Shown here in pieces: positions 1-6,882 of a stretch of DNA of 6,882 bases. A model generated the notes under the pieces. The model searched no databases, was not told the DNA's origin, and was given only the letters and a program-made list of their open reading frames with translations. Numbering within the stretch: the stretch's first letter is position 1; the number at the start of each line of letters is the position of its first letter. Location: the NCBI GenBank assembly GCA_023262125.1, contig JALRDT010000153.1:1-6882 (forward strand), written 5' to 3'. The DNA is from Candidatus Nanopelagicaceae bacterium (lineage in GTDB: Bacteria > Actinomycetota > Actinomycetes > Nanopelagicales > Nanopelagicaceae). The position numbers and the translations under genes are program-made.

Positions 1-2
1 TC

Positions 3-158
3 AATTTTTTTGATCCTAAGCGTGTGGTAGCTTTTCCACATTTGTCTCTTGCATCAGGTGCCATCAAAGGCTGGGATAAACGGAATCAATTTTATTTTCA
101 ACTTTTACAATCTTTAAGTGAGCATTATACATTTGATCTAGAAACCGCTTTTGAATCT
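3..158 (+). CDS. uvrA: UvrA internal fragment, proteobacterial type (partial at both ends)
   Basis: The open frame enters from the left edge (codons from position 3) and reads [16 protein letters not shown], then [20 protein letters not shown] and [13 protein letters not shown]. This matches the UvrA segment just after the second zinc-module cysteine pair (CPTCDGLG) of the excision-repair ATPase subunit. The RNxFYFQ stretch is typical of beta- and gammaproteobacterial UvrA as I remember it; actinobacterial UvrA differs here. About 52 codons of a roughly 940-residue protein are present. UvrA identity stops at FES (150-158), where UvrA would normally continue with something like LPEKVQ. The frame then reads on into a HemW C-terminus without a stop. 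It is not a functional gene as seen, and probably belongs to a different organism from the rest of the window. The end coordinate is approximate by a few codons. Confidence 0.85.
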
Positions 159-380
159 CCCATGCAAGATCGTGAAGTTTTAGGCGAAACAGAAAAACGT
201 GATGAGAAAATAATGTTACAAATTCGATTGCGAGAAGGAATTGCCAAGGATGAGTTAACTGAAACACAGTTGAAAATTCTCGAGAACTATCCGGAGCAAG
301 TTATGAGCGTTAATAATCGCCTGGTATTGACCCCTCAAGGGCGCTTGATTGCAGACCGAATAGTCCGTGAATTGATATAG
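156..380 (+). CDS. hemW: HemW C-terminal end (radical SAM heme chaperone), 5' part replaced
   Basis: From about [18 protein letters not shown] onward the frame encodes about 74 residues resembling the C-terminal domain of HemW, formerly annotated as oxygen-independent coproporphyrinogen III oxidase-like. Recognisable pieces are the LQIRLREGI helix (from about position 214), and the ending [19 protein letters not shown] before the TAG at 378-380. HemW binds heme and a 4Fe-4S cluster and delivers heme to client enzymes. The N-terminal radical SAM barrel with its CxxxCxxC motif, about 300 residues, is absent because the sequence upstream is UvrA. The neighbourhood supports the call: hemW commonly precedes hrcA-dnaJ in actinobacteria and Firmicutes. 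The identification rests on the tail only. The in-frame GTG at 24 is not a credible start for either gene. Confidence 0.75.
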   Translation, partial: SPMQDREVLGETEKRDEKIMLQIRLREGIAKDELTETQLKILENYPEQVMSVNNRLVLTPQGRLIADRIVRELI

Positions 381-382
381 GC

Positions 383-390
383 TATAAAAT
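383..390 (+). promoter_or_regulatory. Candidate -10 box for leaderless hrcA transcript
   Basis: TATAAAAT lies 9 bases before the hrcA ATG at 400, so transcription would begin at or within a few bases of the start codon. No Shine-Dalgarno sequence is present between 381 and 399. Leaderless mRNAs are common in Actinobacteria, which makes this plausible. No convincing -35 hexamer is present at the expected spacing; the bases near 360-365 are a poor match. No CIRCE inverted repeat (TTAGCACTC-N9-GAGTGCTAA) is present either. In a genome this A+T-rich the match could arise by chance. Confidence 0.4.
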
Positions 391-399
391 CTGCCAATT

Positions 400-1416
400 A
401 TGAGCCGCCGCCTAGAAATTCTTCGCGCAATCGTCGACGAGTACGTTGCTACTCAAGAACCGGTTGGCTCTAAAGCTTTGGCTGAAAATCACAATCTCGG
501 TGTTTCGCCAGCGACAATCAGAAATGAAATGGCAGTTCTTGAAGAAGAGGGTTTAATTACTCAACCGCACACATCAGCAGGAAGAATCCCAACAGATCTT
601 GGTTATAGAACTTTTGTTGATCAACTTTCGTCAGTTAAGCCACTATCTGCTCCGGAACGCCGCGCTATCGAAACTTTCTTAGAAGGTGCGCTCGATTTGG
701 ATGACGTGGTAATGCGAACAGTGAAATTACTTGCAGACGTTACCAAGCAAGTTGCAGTTGTGCAGTACCCATCTCTAGTGAAGTCTCGAGTTCGTCACGT
801 CGAACTTGTCCTTTTAAATTCTGCTCGTACCATGTTGATTTTGATTACAGATACCGGTCGCGTTGAACAAAGAGTAATTGAATTAGCCACAGAAGTTGAT
901 GACGAATTCTTAAATTCGATGCGCATCAAACTTAATAATTCTATTTCGGGTCAACGATTGCCAGATGTTGCAGATCGTCTTACGGCATTGATGGATTCCT
1001 TAAATCAAGGTGATAGAAGAAATATGGCAGTCGTTATCTCAACATTAATAGAGATGGCGCTTGAGAAGCCAGAAGAGAAAGTCGTGCTTGCAGGTACGGC
1101 AAATTTAACTAGATTCCGTCAAGATTTTTCTGCTCAAATTCACCCAATTTTGGAAGCGCTTGAGGAGCAGGTTGTTCTGTTACGTCTTTTAGGAGGCGCT
1201 TCAAGTGGCGTTCAAGTCTTAATTGGAAGCGAACAAACCGAAGTTAATTTAAGAGAAACTTCAGTGATATCTACAAGTTATGGCGAGGTAGGGGCGTTGG
1301 GAGTAATTGGACCAACACGTATGGATTACGCAAGCTCTATGGCGGCAGTTAGCGCAGTTGCAAACTACGTAAGTAGGTATCTACAAGATTTCACGGGGGA
1401 TATTGCAAATGGCTGA
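400..1416 (+). CDS. hrcA: Heat-inducible transcription repressor HrcA
   Basis: HrcA represses heat-shock operons such as groESL by binding CIRCE operators, and its folding depends on GroEL. The 338-residue product has the usual family length. Its N-terminal winged helix (residues 1 to about 75) carries the family signatures [39 protein letters not shown] and [18 protein letters not shown] (residues 57-74). The rest is the GAF-like dimerisation domain with its inserted segment. It ends in the usual [10 protein letters not shown] (near residues 301-310) and a conserved C-terminal helix. The ATG at 400 is the only usable start: an in-frame TAA at 385-387 blocks upstream extension. It lies 19 bases after the hemW stop and overlaps dnaJ by 8 bases, the standard hrcA-dnaJ pairing. 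There is no ribosome binding site, so initiation is probably leaderless. No CIRCE or HAIR operator is visible upstream, so autoregulation is not supported by this window. Confidence 0.96.
   Translation: MSRRLEILRAIVDEYVATQEPVGSKALAENHNLGVSPATIRNEMAVLEEEGLITQPHTSAGRIPTDLGYRTFVDQLSSVKPLSAPERRAIETFLEGALDLDDVVMRTVKLLADVTKQVAVVQYPSLVKSRVRHVELVLLNSARTMLILITDTGRVEQRVIELATEVDDEFLNSMRIKLNNSISGQRLPDVADRLTALMDSLNQGDRRNMAVVISTLIEMALEKPEEKVVLAGTANLTRFRQDFSAQIHPILEALEEQVVLLRLLGGASSGVQVLIGSEQTEVNLRETSVISTSYGEVGALGVIGPTRMDYASSMAAVSAVANYVSRYLQDFTGDIANG
1395..1400 (+). promoter_or_regulatory. Ribosome binding site of dnaJ
   Basis: GGGGGA is a purine-rich Shine-Dalgarno-like element 8 bases before the ATG at 1409, lying inside the end of hrcA. 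It favours ATG 1409 over the in-frame TTG at 1403, which would sit only 2 bases from the element. Confidence 0.6.
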
Positions 1417-2524
1417 TTTGTACGAGACCCTCGGAGTAACTAGAGATGCAAATGCTGATGAAATTAAACGTGCATATCGAAAATTAGCGCGCGAATTGCA
1501 TCCAGATATCAATCCTGATCCAGCGGTTCAAGAAAGATTCAAAGAAGTAACAGCTGCATATGATGTTTTAAGTGACGATCAAAAACGTCGTCAATATGAC
1601 ATGGGTGGAAACCCATTTGGTGCAGGTGGCGGTGGATTTAATGGTGGCTTTGGTTTCAATGACATCATGGACGCATTTTTTGGACAAGGTGGGCAATCTC
1701 GTGGTCCGCGTTCAAGAGCAAGAGCCGGACAAGATGCTTTGATTAGAGTTGAAGTTTCATTAGAAGAGGCCTGCTTCGGAACTGATCGTGAATTAAATGT
1801 TGAAAGCGCAGTACGTTGCGAAAAATGTTCAGGAACTGGTTGCAAAGAAGGAACCAGCCCATCAACTTGTGGCATTTGTAAGGGACGCGGCGAAACTCAA
1901 CAAGTAACACGTTCTATTCTTGGACAAGTAATGACTTCGCGACCATGTGCCGCATGCCAAGGATTCGGAACCACAATTTCAACACCATGTCGCGAATGCC
2001 ATGGCGATGGACGAGTTAGAGCTAGACAAACTATTAATGTGAATATTCCAGGCGGCGTAGAAACCGGCAATCGCATCCAATTAGCAGGTCGCGGTGAAGT
2101 TGGTCCAGGAGGCGGACCTGCTGGTGATTTATATGTAGAAATTATTCAAAAGGAGCATGAGTACTTAGTAAGAGATGGGGATACTTTGCACTTAGCGCTC
2201 TCAATTCCGTTTAGCGCAGCTACTTTAGGTACTAAAACTAAAGTGCAATCACTCGATGGAGAAGAAGAGATTGAAATCAAAGCAGGCACTCATTCTGGTG
2301 CGAAAATTGCATTGAAACAAAGAGGAATGACTCGCTTAAGAGGTTCTGGTCGCGGTGACTTAATCGTGCACATTGAAGTTTTAACTCCAACAAAATTAAG
2401 TCGCGAAGAAGAGGAACTTATTCGTAAATTCGCTCAGCAAAGAGGCGAAGATGGTAATTCCGCCAGCGTGAAAGCTGATGATGGTTCGCTTCTCAATAAA
2501 ATACGCGGAGCTTTTAGATTCTAA
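1409..2524 (+). CDS. dnaJ: Molecular chaperone DnaJ (DnaJ2 type)
   Basis: This is a type I J-domain co-chaperone that stimulates DnaK ATPase and delivers unfolded clients. The 371-residue product has a J domain (1 to about 64) with the catalytic HPD at 31-33. A short Gly/Phe region follows (about 66-95), ending in a DIMDAFFG helix. Four intact CxxCxGxG zinc repeats lie at 137-144, 154-161, 180-187 and 194-201. The C-terminal client-binding domains include [16 protein letters not shown] and [14 protein letters not shown]. The phrases [12 protein letters not shown] and GDGRVRAR, and placement next to hrcA, match the second actinobacterial DnaJ (DnaJ2, Rv2373c in M. tuberculosis) rather than the copy in the dnaK-grpE operon. 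I chose ATG 1409 because it gives the classic [10 protein letters not shown] start and has a Shine-Dalgarno 8 bases upstream. Its TAA overlaps the rsmE ATG by one base, so the two are probably translationally coupled. Confidence 0.96.
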   Translation: MADLYETLGVTRDANADEIKRAYRKLARELHPDINPDPAVQERFKEVTAAYDVLSDDQKRRQYDMGGNPFGAGGGGFNGGFGFNDIMDAFFGQGGQSRGPRSRARAGQDALIRVEVSLEEACFGTDRELNVESAVRCEKCSGTGCKEGTSPSTCGICKGRGETQQVTRSILGQVMTSRPCAACQGFGTTISTPCRECHGDGRVRARQTINVNIPGGVETGNRIQLAGRGEVGPGGGPAGDLYVEIIQKEHEYLVRDGDTLHLALSIPFSAATLGTKTKVQSLDGEEEIEIKAGTHSGAKIALKQRGMTRLRGSGRGDLIVHIEVLTPTKLSREEEELIRKFAQQRGEDGNSASVKADDGSLLNKIRGAFRF

Positions 2525-3213
2525 TGCTCCAACTTTTCTTTGTTGACGACATAAACATTCCACAATTAACTGGAGATAATGCTCATCATGCAGATCGGGT
2601 ACTTCGATTAACCGTTGGTGAGGAAATTCTAATTTCAGATGGAATAGGTAATTGGGCACAATGTTCAATTACTTCTGTTTCAAAGAAAGAGATTGGACTT
2701 TCGATATTACGCAAAGATTTTGAACAAAGAGAATCAAATAATATTTCGGTACTTCAAGCTCTACCAAAGAGTGATCGTGCTAAAGAGACGGTTGAATTAC
2801 TCACCGCAGCTGGAGTCTCAACAATATATCCTTGGCAATCTGCGCGATCAATTGGTAAAGAATCCGATAAGTGGGAAATTGCCGCAGTCGAAGCCAGTAA
2901 GCAAAGTCGAAGATTCCATATTCCTAAAGTTTCGGCAAAACTAGATACAAATGCAGCAATCAAAATATTAAATGAATTTGATCAGATTCTGATTTGCCAT
3001 GAGACCGCTAAAAGTAAGATTTCAGATGTAGTTATTTCAGCTAAAAATACATTGATTGTTATCGGCCCTGAAGGTGGATTAACAGAGGCAGAACTGGAAA
3101 TATTTGCAAAAGCTGGCGGAAAGGTAATTAAGTTAGGACGACCTATATTACGTTCGGCACATGCGGGAATTGCAGCAGTTAGCGCAGTTAGTGCGCTTAT
3201 GAGGGTATGGTAA
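2524..3213 (+). CDS. rsmE: 16S rRNA (uracil-1498-N3)-methyltransferase RsmE
   Basis: RsmE methylates N3 of U1498 in helix 44 of 16S rRNA using S-adenosylmethionine, acting on the small subunit near the decoding site. The 229-residue product fits the family (about 240). The N-terminal PUA-like domain includes NAHHADRVLRLTVGEEI (about residues 19-35). The SPOUT trefoil-knot domain includes LQALPKSDRAKETVELLTAAGV, IVIGPEGGLTEAEL with GPEGG at 181-185, and the knot motif LGRPILRSAHAG at 204-215. In most homologues that last motif reads LGxRILRTETA or, in actinobacteria, LRTSTAG, so SAHAG is a mild variant. The ATG at 2524 overlaps the dnaJ stop (TAATG); a GGAG at 2507-2510 is 13 bases away, too far to be a strong ribosome site. 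Placement directly after dnaJ is typical and supports the call. Confidence 0.93.
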   Translation: MLQLFFVDDINIPQLTGDNAHHADRVLRLTVGEEILISDGIGNWAQCSITSVSKKEIGLSILRKDFEQRESNNISVLQALPKSDRAKETVELLTAAGVSTIYPWQSARSIGKESDKWEIAAVEASKQSRRFHIPKVSAKLDTNAAIKILNEFDQILICHETAKSKISDVVISAKNTLIVIGPEGGLTEAELEIFAKAGGKVIKLGRPILRSAHAGIAAVSAVSALMRVW

Positions 3214-3217
3214 TTAC

Positions 3218-3565
3218 ATGGCGTTAGATCCGAATTGCATATTTTGCAAAATAATCGAAGGTGAAATTCCAGCGGAGATTGTCTATCGAGACGAGAACGT
3301 TGTGGCATTTAATGATTTAAACCCGCAGGCACCAATACATGTTTTATTGGTGCCAACTTTGCATGTCGAAAATGCAGCCGCGTTAGCTGAAGCAAGCGCC
3401 GTGGTTTCGGCCTCCTTATTGCGAGCAGCGAAAGCTATTGCGAATGAGCGGGCGCTACCTGGATATAGAACTGTCTTTAATACCGGCGAAGCGGCAGGAC
3501 AATCTGTTTTCCACGCTCATATGCACCTATTAGGTGGACGTGATTTCACCTGGCCACCTGGTTAG
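3218..3565 (+). CDS. HIT family (histidine triad, HinT-like) nucleotide hydrolase
   Basis: HinT-type proteins are small dimeric hydrolases that cleave AMP-linked substrates, such as adenosine phosphoramidates and aminoacyl-adenylates. The 115-residue product has the usual length. It begins with the CIFCKIIEGEIPAEIVY signature, with C7 and C10 forming a possible zinc site together with a downstream histidine. The HIT motif HAHMHLL lies near the end, with H99, H101 and H103; the middle histidine H101 is the expected nucleophile. It finishes with the family ending GRDFTWPPG. The ATG at 3218 follows the rsmE stop by 4 bases. A GAGGG at 3201-3205 is a candidate ribosome site at a longish 12-base spacing. 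A HIT gene between rsmE and phoH is a recurrent actinobacterial arrangement. The physiological substrate cannot be read from sequence. Confidence 0.93.
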   Translation: MALDPNCIFCKIIEGEIPAEIVYRDENVVAFNDLNPQAPIHVLLVPTLHVENAAALAEASAVVSASLLRAAKAIANERALPGYRTVFNTGEAAGQSVFHAHMHLLGGRDFTWPPG

Positions 3566-3579
3566 ACTTCAACCTACAA

Positions 3580-4569
3580 ATGGAACGAACCCTGATAACG
3601 GTACCGACCGCCATTCCAATGGTCGCACTTGTTGGCCCAGCCGATAAAAATCTTAGAGAAATTGAAAGTGCTTTTCCTAATGTCTCTATGACAGTACGCG
3701 GTAATGAAATTGCACTTCGCGGAGATGTCGAAGAATGTGACAAAGTCGAACAGCTCGTAACTGAATTATTAGTTGTACTTAGATCTGGTCAAGATATAAA
3801 TCCGGAAGTAATTAAGCGTTCTATTTCGATGCTCAAATCTAATCCGCAAAAACATCCCGCAGAAGTTTTATCTTTAAATATTGTCAGCAACCGAGGTCGA
3901 ACCATAAGACCAAAGACCGCAAATCAAAAAGCATACGTTGAAGCGATTGCAGAAAATACAATTACTTTTGGAATTGGGCCAGCCGGAACAGGTAAGACAT
4001 ATTTGGCGATGGCCAAAGCAGTAGCGGCGCTACAGGCACGGGAAATTAACCGAATCATTCTTACTCGACCTGCAGTTGAAGCTGGCGAGCATCTTGGTTT
4101 CCTGCCTGGAACTTTGACTGAAAAAATAGATCCATACTTAAGACCACTATTTGATGCTCTTCATGACATGTTGGATCAAGATGCCATTCCAAAATTGATG
4201 CAATCAGGTGTTATTGAAGTGGCGCCACTTGCATACATGCGTGGCCGAACCTTGAATGATTCATTTATTATTTTGGATGAAGCGCAAAACACAACACCGG
4301 AACAGATGAAAATGTTTTTAACTCGTCTGGGATTTGGTTCGAAAATGGTTATTACTGGCGATGTAACCCAGGTTGATTTACCAGGTGGCAAGAATTCAGG
4401 CCTTGCAACAATCCGTAAAATATTAGATGGCGTAGATGACATCGCATTCTTAGATTTAACTGCAGAAGATGTGGTCCGCCATCGTTTAATAAGCGACATT
4501 GTTAGTGCATATGAGGCATATGACGAACAACGAGAGAAAAATCTCTCACAAACTCGTCAATTAAGATGA
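3580..4569 (+). CDS. phoH: PhoH family ATPase (YbeZ-like)
   Basis: PhoH/YbeZ proteins are cytoplasmic P-loop ATPases related to the helicase superfamily. They are linked to RNA metabolism and usually encoded next to ybeY, as here, and E. coli YbeZ is reported to interact with YbeY. The 329-residue product has an N-terminal KH-like segment (about residues 14-70, with NLREIESAFP and VRGNEIALRGD). The ATPase core carries Walker A GPAGTGKT at 133-140, LTRPAVEAGEHLGFLPG downstream of it, Walker B IILDEAQN at 230-237, and the sensor-like VITGDVTQVDLPGG. A 14-base gap follows the HIT gene and no Shine-Dalgarno is visible before ATG 3580. ATG 3619 (M14) is a possible alternative start, but upstream residues such as ITVP resemble other actinobacterial PhoH N-termini. 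The stop overlaps ybeY as ATGA. The family symbol phoH is used; no phosphate-regulation site is visible. Confidence 0.94.
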   Translation: MERTLITVPTAIPMVALVGPADKNLREIESAFPNVSMTVRGNEIALRGDVEECDKVEQLVTELLVVLRSGQDINPEVIKRSISMLKSNPQKHPAEVLSLNIVSNRGRTIRPKTANQKAYVEAIAENTITFGIGPAGTGKTYLAMAKAVAALQAREINRIILTRPAVEAGEHLGFLPGTLTEKIDPYLRPLFDALHDMLDQDAIPKLMQSGVIEVAPLAYMRGRTLNDSFIILDEAQNTTPEQMKMFLTRLGFGSKMVITGDVTQVDLPGGKNSGLATIRKILDGVDDIAFLDLTAEDVVRHRLISDIVSAYEAYDEQREKNLSQTRQLR

Positions 4570-4997
4570 TTGAAATTGAAAACCGTTCAGGACAACTTGC
4601 CCCTGAATCTGAAATACAAAAGTTATTGGAATTTTCAATACGCGAACTCGGCTTGCACCCAGAATGCGAATTAACTTTGGCATTTATCAACGATGAAGAG
4701 ATGGAACAGCTGCATATCAAGTGGATGGATTTACCTGGTTCTACAGATGTCATGAGTTTTCCGATGGACGAATTAAAACCAAATGACCCCGAACCTGGAA
4801 TTCTTGGGGATATTGTAATTTCTCCAGTTTTTGCCCGTGCACAAGCTGATAAAGCTGGCCATTCTTTCGAACACGAGATAAAAATATTAGCTGCACATGG
4901 TTTACTGCACCTTTTGGGCTATGACCATCAAGAACTTGAAGACGAGAAAGTAATGTTTGCCTTGCAAGAAGATCTAGTGAAGAGGTCTGCAAAATGA
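4566..4997 (+). CDS. ybeY: Endoribonuclease YbeY (rRNA maturation factor)
   Basis: YbeY is a zinc-dependent single-strand endoribonuclease needed for 16S rRNA 3'-end maturation and 70S ribosome quality control. The 143-residue product is near the usual length (about 150). It carries the diagnostic H3xH5xH metal site HGLLHLLGYDH with H111, H115 and H121. Also present are the family blocks LTLAFINDEEMEQLHIKWM, TDVMSFPM and LGDIVIS. The ATG at 4566 overlaps the phoH TGA (ATGA), and the stop overlaps the corC ATG in the same way (4994-4997). Both imply translational coupling; no independent ribosome site is visible. Being sandwiched between phoH and corC is the common bacterial arrangement. Confidence 0.95.
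   Translation: MIEIENRSGQLAPESEIQKLLEFSIRELGLHPECELTLAFINDEEMEQLHIKWMDLPGSTDVMSFPMDELKPNDPEPGILGDIVISPVFARAQADKAGHSFEHEIKILAAHGLLHLLGYDHQELEDEKVMFALQEDLVKRSAK
4981..4985 (+). promoter_or_regulatory. Ribosome binding site of corC-like gene
   Basis: AGAGG sits 8 bases before the ATG at 4994, inside the end of ybeY. A well-placed Shine-Dalgarno supports 4994 as the true start of the shortened CorC, rather than the gene being a fragment of a longer frame. Confidence 0.55.
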
Positions 4998-5923
4998 AGT
5001 ACTTTCTTTTGGCTGTCGTTATGTTCTTAACTGGCTTTTCTGCAATCTTCATTAGACCTTTCTCAAAATTCATTGTAGGAATTGCCAACATTTTGACACC
5101 TGGCCAGAGATTTAAGACTAACATTTTTAAAAACGAAGAAGAATTACGCGAATTAGTAAATCAAGCGCACGAACGTGGTTTAGTTGAAGAAGACGAACAC
5201 GAAATGATTCACTCAGTTTTTGAGCTAGGCGATACATTGGTCCGCGAATTGATGGTCCCGCGTACAGAGATGGTTTGGATCGAACATGATAAAACTTTGC
5301 GTCAAGCTCTTTCATTGGCTCTTCGTTCAGGATATTCGCGTATTCCGGTAACAGGAGACAGCATTGATCAAATCATAGGTATTGCTTACATTAAAGATTT
5401 AGCAAAACGTTCGCACGATCACCGCGAAGCAGAACAAACTGAAAAAGTAGAGCAGTTAATGCGACCTGTGGTCTTTGTACCTGAAAATAAATCGGCTGCC
5501 GAGTTGTTAAAAGATATGCAGAGAGACCAAATCCACTTGGCAATAGTTGTCGACGAATACGGCGGCACTGCTGGACTAATAACAATTGAAGATATTATTG
5601 AAGAAATTGTTGGTGAAATCGCTGATGAATTTGATGACGAAGAAGATCAATTTGTCTGGATTTCTGAGGATAAATTAAAGGTACAAGCAAAAGTACATGT
5701 TGAAGACCTTGCATCTGAATTAGAAATTGAACTTGACCCCGAATTAATTGAAGGTGTCGACACTATCGGTGGTTTAATGGCAAAAGTATTAGGCCGAGTA
5801 CCAATTCCAGGCTCAACATTCAATTTATCGGGCTGGAAAGTAACTGCAGAACGTCCTATTGGTAGGCGTCGCCGAATTAGTTCCATGATTCTTGAGCGAC
5901 AGGAATCTGAAGTAGAGCTGTAA
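4994..5923 (+). CDS. CBS-domain CorC/HlyC (CNNM-type) protein with DUF21 almost lost
   Basis: Members of this family are implicated in magnesium/cobalt export or in modulating transport; most actinobacterial homologues have a DUF21 membrane domain of several helices. This 309-residue product keeps only a short hydrophobic N-terminus: about residues 3-20 could span the membrane, and a second amphipathic stretch (about 23-35) leads into ILTPGQRF. Next comes the acidic linker [25 protein letters not shown]. The first CBS domain (about 83-137) includes [15 protein letters not shown] and GYSRIPV. The second (about 149-213) includes DEYGGT at 187-192 and [18 protein letters not shown]-terminal CorC_HlyC domain (about 218-300) follows, with [19 protein letters not shown]. 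The overall length is nearer E. coli CorC (292 residues, no DUF21) than the usual 430 or so of actinobacterial relatives. The ATGA overlap with ybeY and a good ribosome site argue that the short form is the real gene. The actual transport role is not demonstrable here. Confidence 0.9.
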   Translation: MKYFLLAVVMFLTGFSAIFIRPFSKFIVGIANILTPGQRFKTNIFKNEEELRELVNQAHERGLVEEDEHEMIHSVFELGDTLVRELMVPRTEMVWIEHDKTLRQALSLALRSGYSRIPVTGDSIDQIIGIAYIKDLAKRSHDHREAEQTEKVEQLMRPVVFVPENKSAAELLKDMQRDQIHLAIVVDEYGGTAGLITIEDIIEEIVGEIADEFDDEEDQFVWISEDKLKVQAKVHVEDLASELEIELDPELIEGVDTIGGLMAKVLGRVPIPGSTFNLSGWKVTAERPIGRRRRISSMILERQESEVEL

Positions 5924-5928
5924 TCACC

Positions 5929-5934
5929 TGTAAT
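5929..5934 (+). promoter_or_regulatory. Weak candidate -10 box before the FAH gene
   Basis: TGTAAT lies 8 bases before the ATG at 5943, in the 19-base gap after the corC-like gene. No Shine-Dalgarno is present in the gap (TCACCTGTAATCTTGCGTT). The spacing would give a leaderless transcript, as proposed for hrcA. No -35 match is visible, so this is only suggestive; read-through from upstream is equally possible. Confidence 0.25.
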
Positions 5935-5942
5935 CTTGCGTT

Positions 5943-6882
<940 letters not shown>

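Noticed and set aside
24..380. Reading 24-380 as a stand-alone novel 118-residue protein starting at GTG.
   Set aside because: The frame is open to the left edge and codons before 24 continue the UvrA match, so the GTG is internal, and both halves match known families.
1345..1359. A 15-base repeat, GCAGTTAGCGCAGTT, present in hrcA and again at 3175-3189 in rsmE.
   Set aside because: Both copies encode the same ordinary residues (AVSAV) within conserved protein segments, so coincidence of Ala/Val codons is sufficient; there are no further copies or flanking symmetry.
2198..2208. TTAGCGCTC inside dnaJ resembles half of a CIRCE element.
   Set aside because: It has one mismatch to the half-site, no inverted partner at 9-base spacing, and lies deep in a coding region.
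2982..3308. Minus-strand open frames, such as those at 2982-3308, 4176-4499 and 4750-5124.
   Set aside because: Each lies antisense to a well-supported conserved gene and its translation shows no recognisable family or plausible domain.

Overview
The window is a tightly packed run of housekeeping genes, all on the + strand, from an A+T-leaning bacterium (lines I counted are about 38-43% G+C). Gene order and protein signatures point to an actinobacterium: hemW-hrcA-dnaJ2-rsmE-HIT-phoH-ybeY-corC is the arrangement known from Mycobacterium (the Rv2374c-Rv2366c area) and Streptomyces, and an FAH-family hydrolase directly before gltX is also an actinobacterial pairing. Low G+C, near-zero intergenic space, ATGA overlaps and a shortened CorC suggest a streamlined freshwater lineage such as acI (Nanopelagicales). 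That placement is inference.

Layout: positions 1 to about 158 encode an internal piece of UvrA of proteobacterial type. It runs in frame into the C-terminal end of HemW (about 156-380), a join that looks like a chimera at a contig edge. Then come hrcA (400-1416), dnaJ of the DnaJ2 type (1409-2524), rsmE (2524-3213), a HIT protein (3218-3565), phoH (3580-4569), ybeY (4566-4997), a CBS-domain CorC/HlyC protein (4994-5923), an FAH-family hydrolase (5943-6734) and the first 52 codons of gltX (6727 to the window end). The longest gap between genes is 19 bases, so there is no gene-free stretch to describe, and I see no tRNA, rRNA, CRISPR, insertion sequence or obvious terminator.

Functionally the block combines stress and protein folding (HrcA, DnaJ), ribosome and RNA maturation (RsmE, YbeY, PhoH/YbeZ-like ATPase), nucleotide hydrolysis (HIT), membrane-associated ion handling (CorC) and tRNA charging (GltX). 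Start codons that overlap the preceding stop at five junctions (dnaJ, rsmE, ybeY, corC, gltX) suggest cotranscription and translational coupling. The hrcA start, and less clearly the FAH start, lie about 8-12 bases after a -10-like box with no Shine-Dalgarno, which suggests internal promoters making leaderless mRNAs.

I found no new defence, mobile or biosynthetic system. The points worth a second look are the UvrA/HemW join, the near-complete loss of the DUF21 membrane domain from CorC, the absence of a CIRCE operator before hrcA, and the change of neighbourhood after corC (no era or recO).
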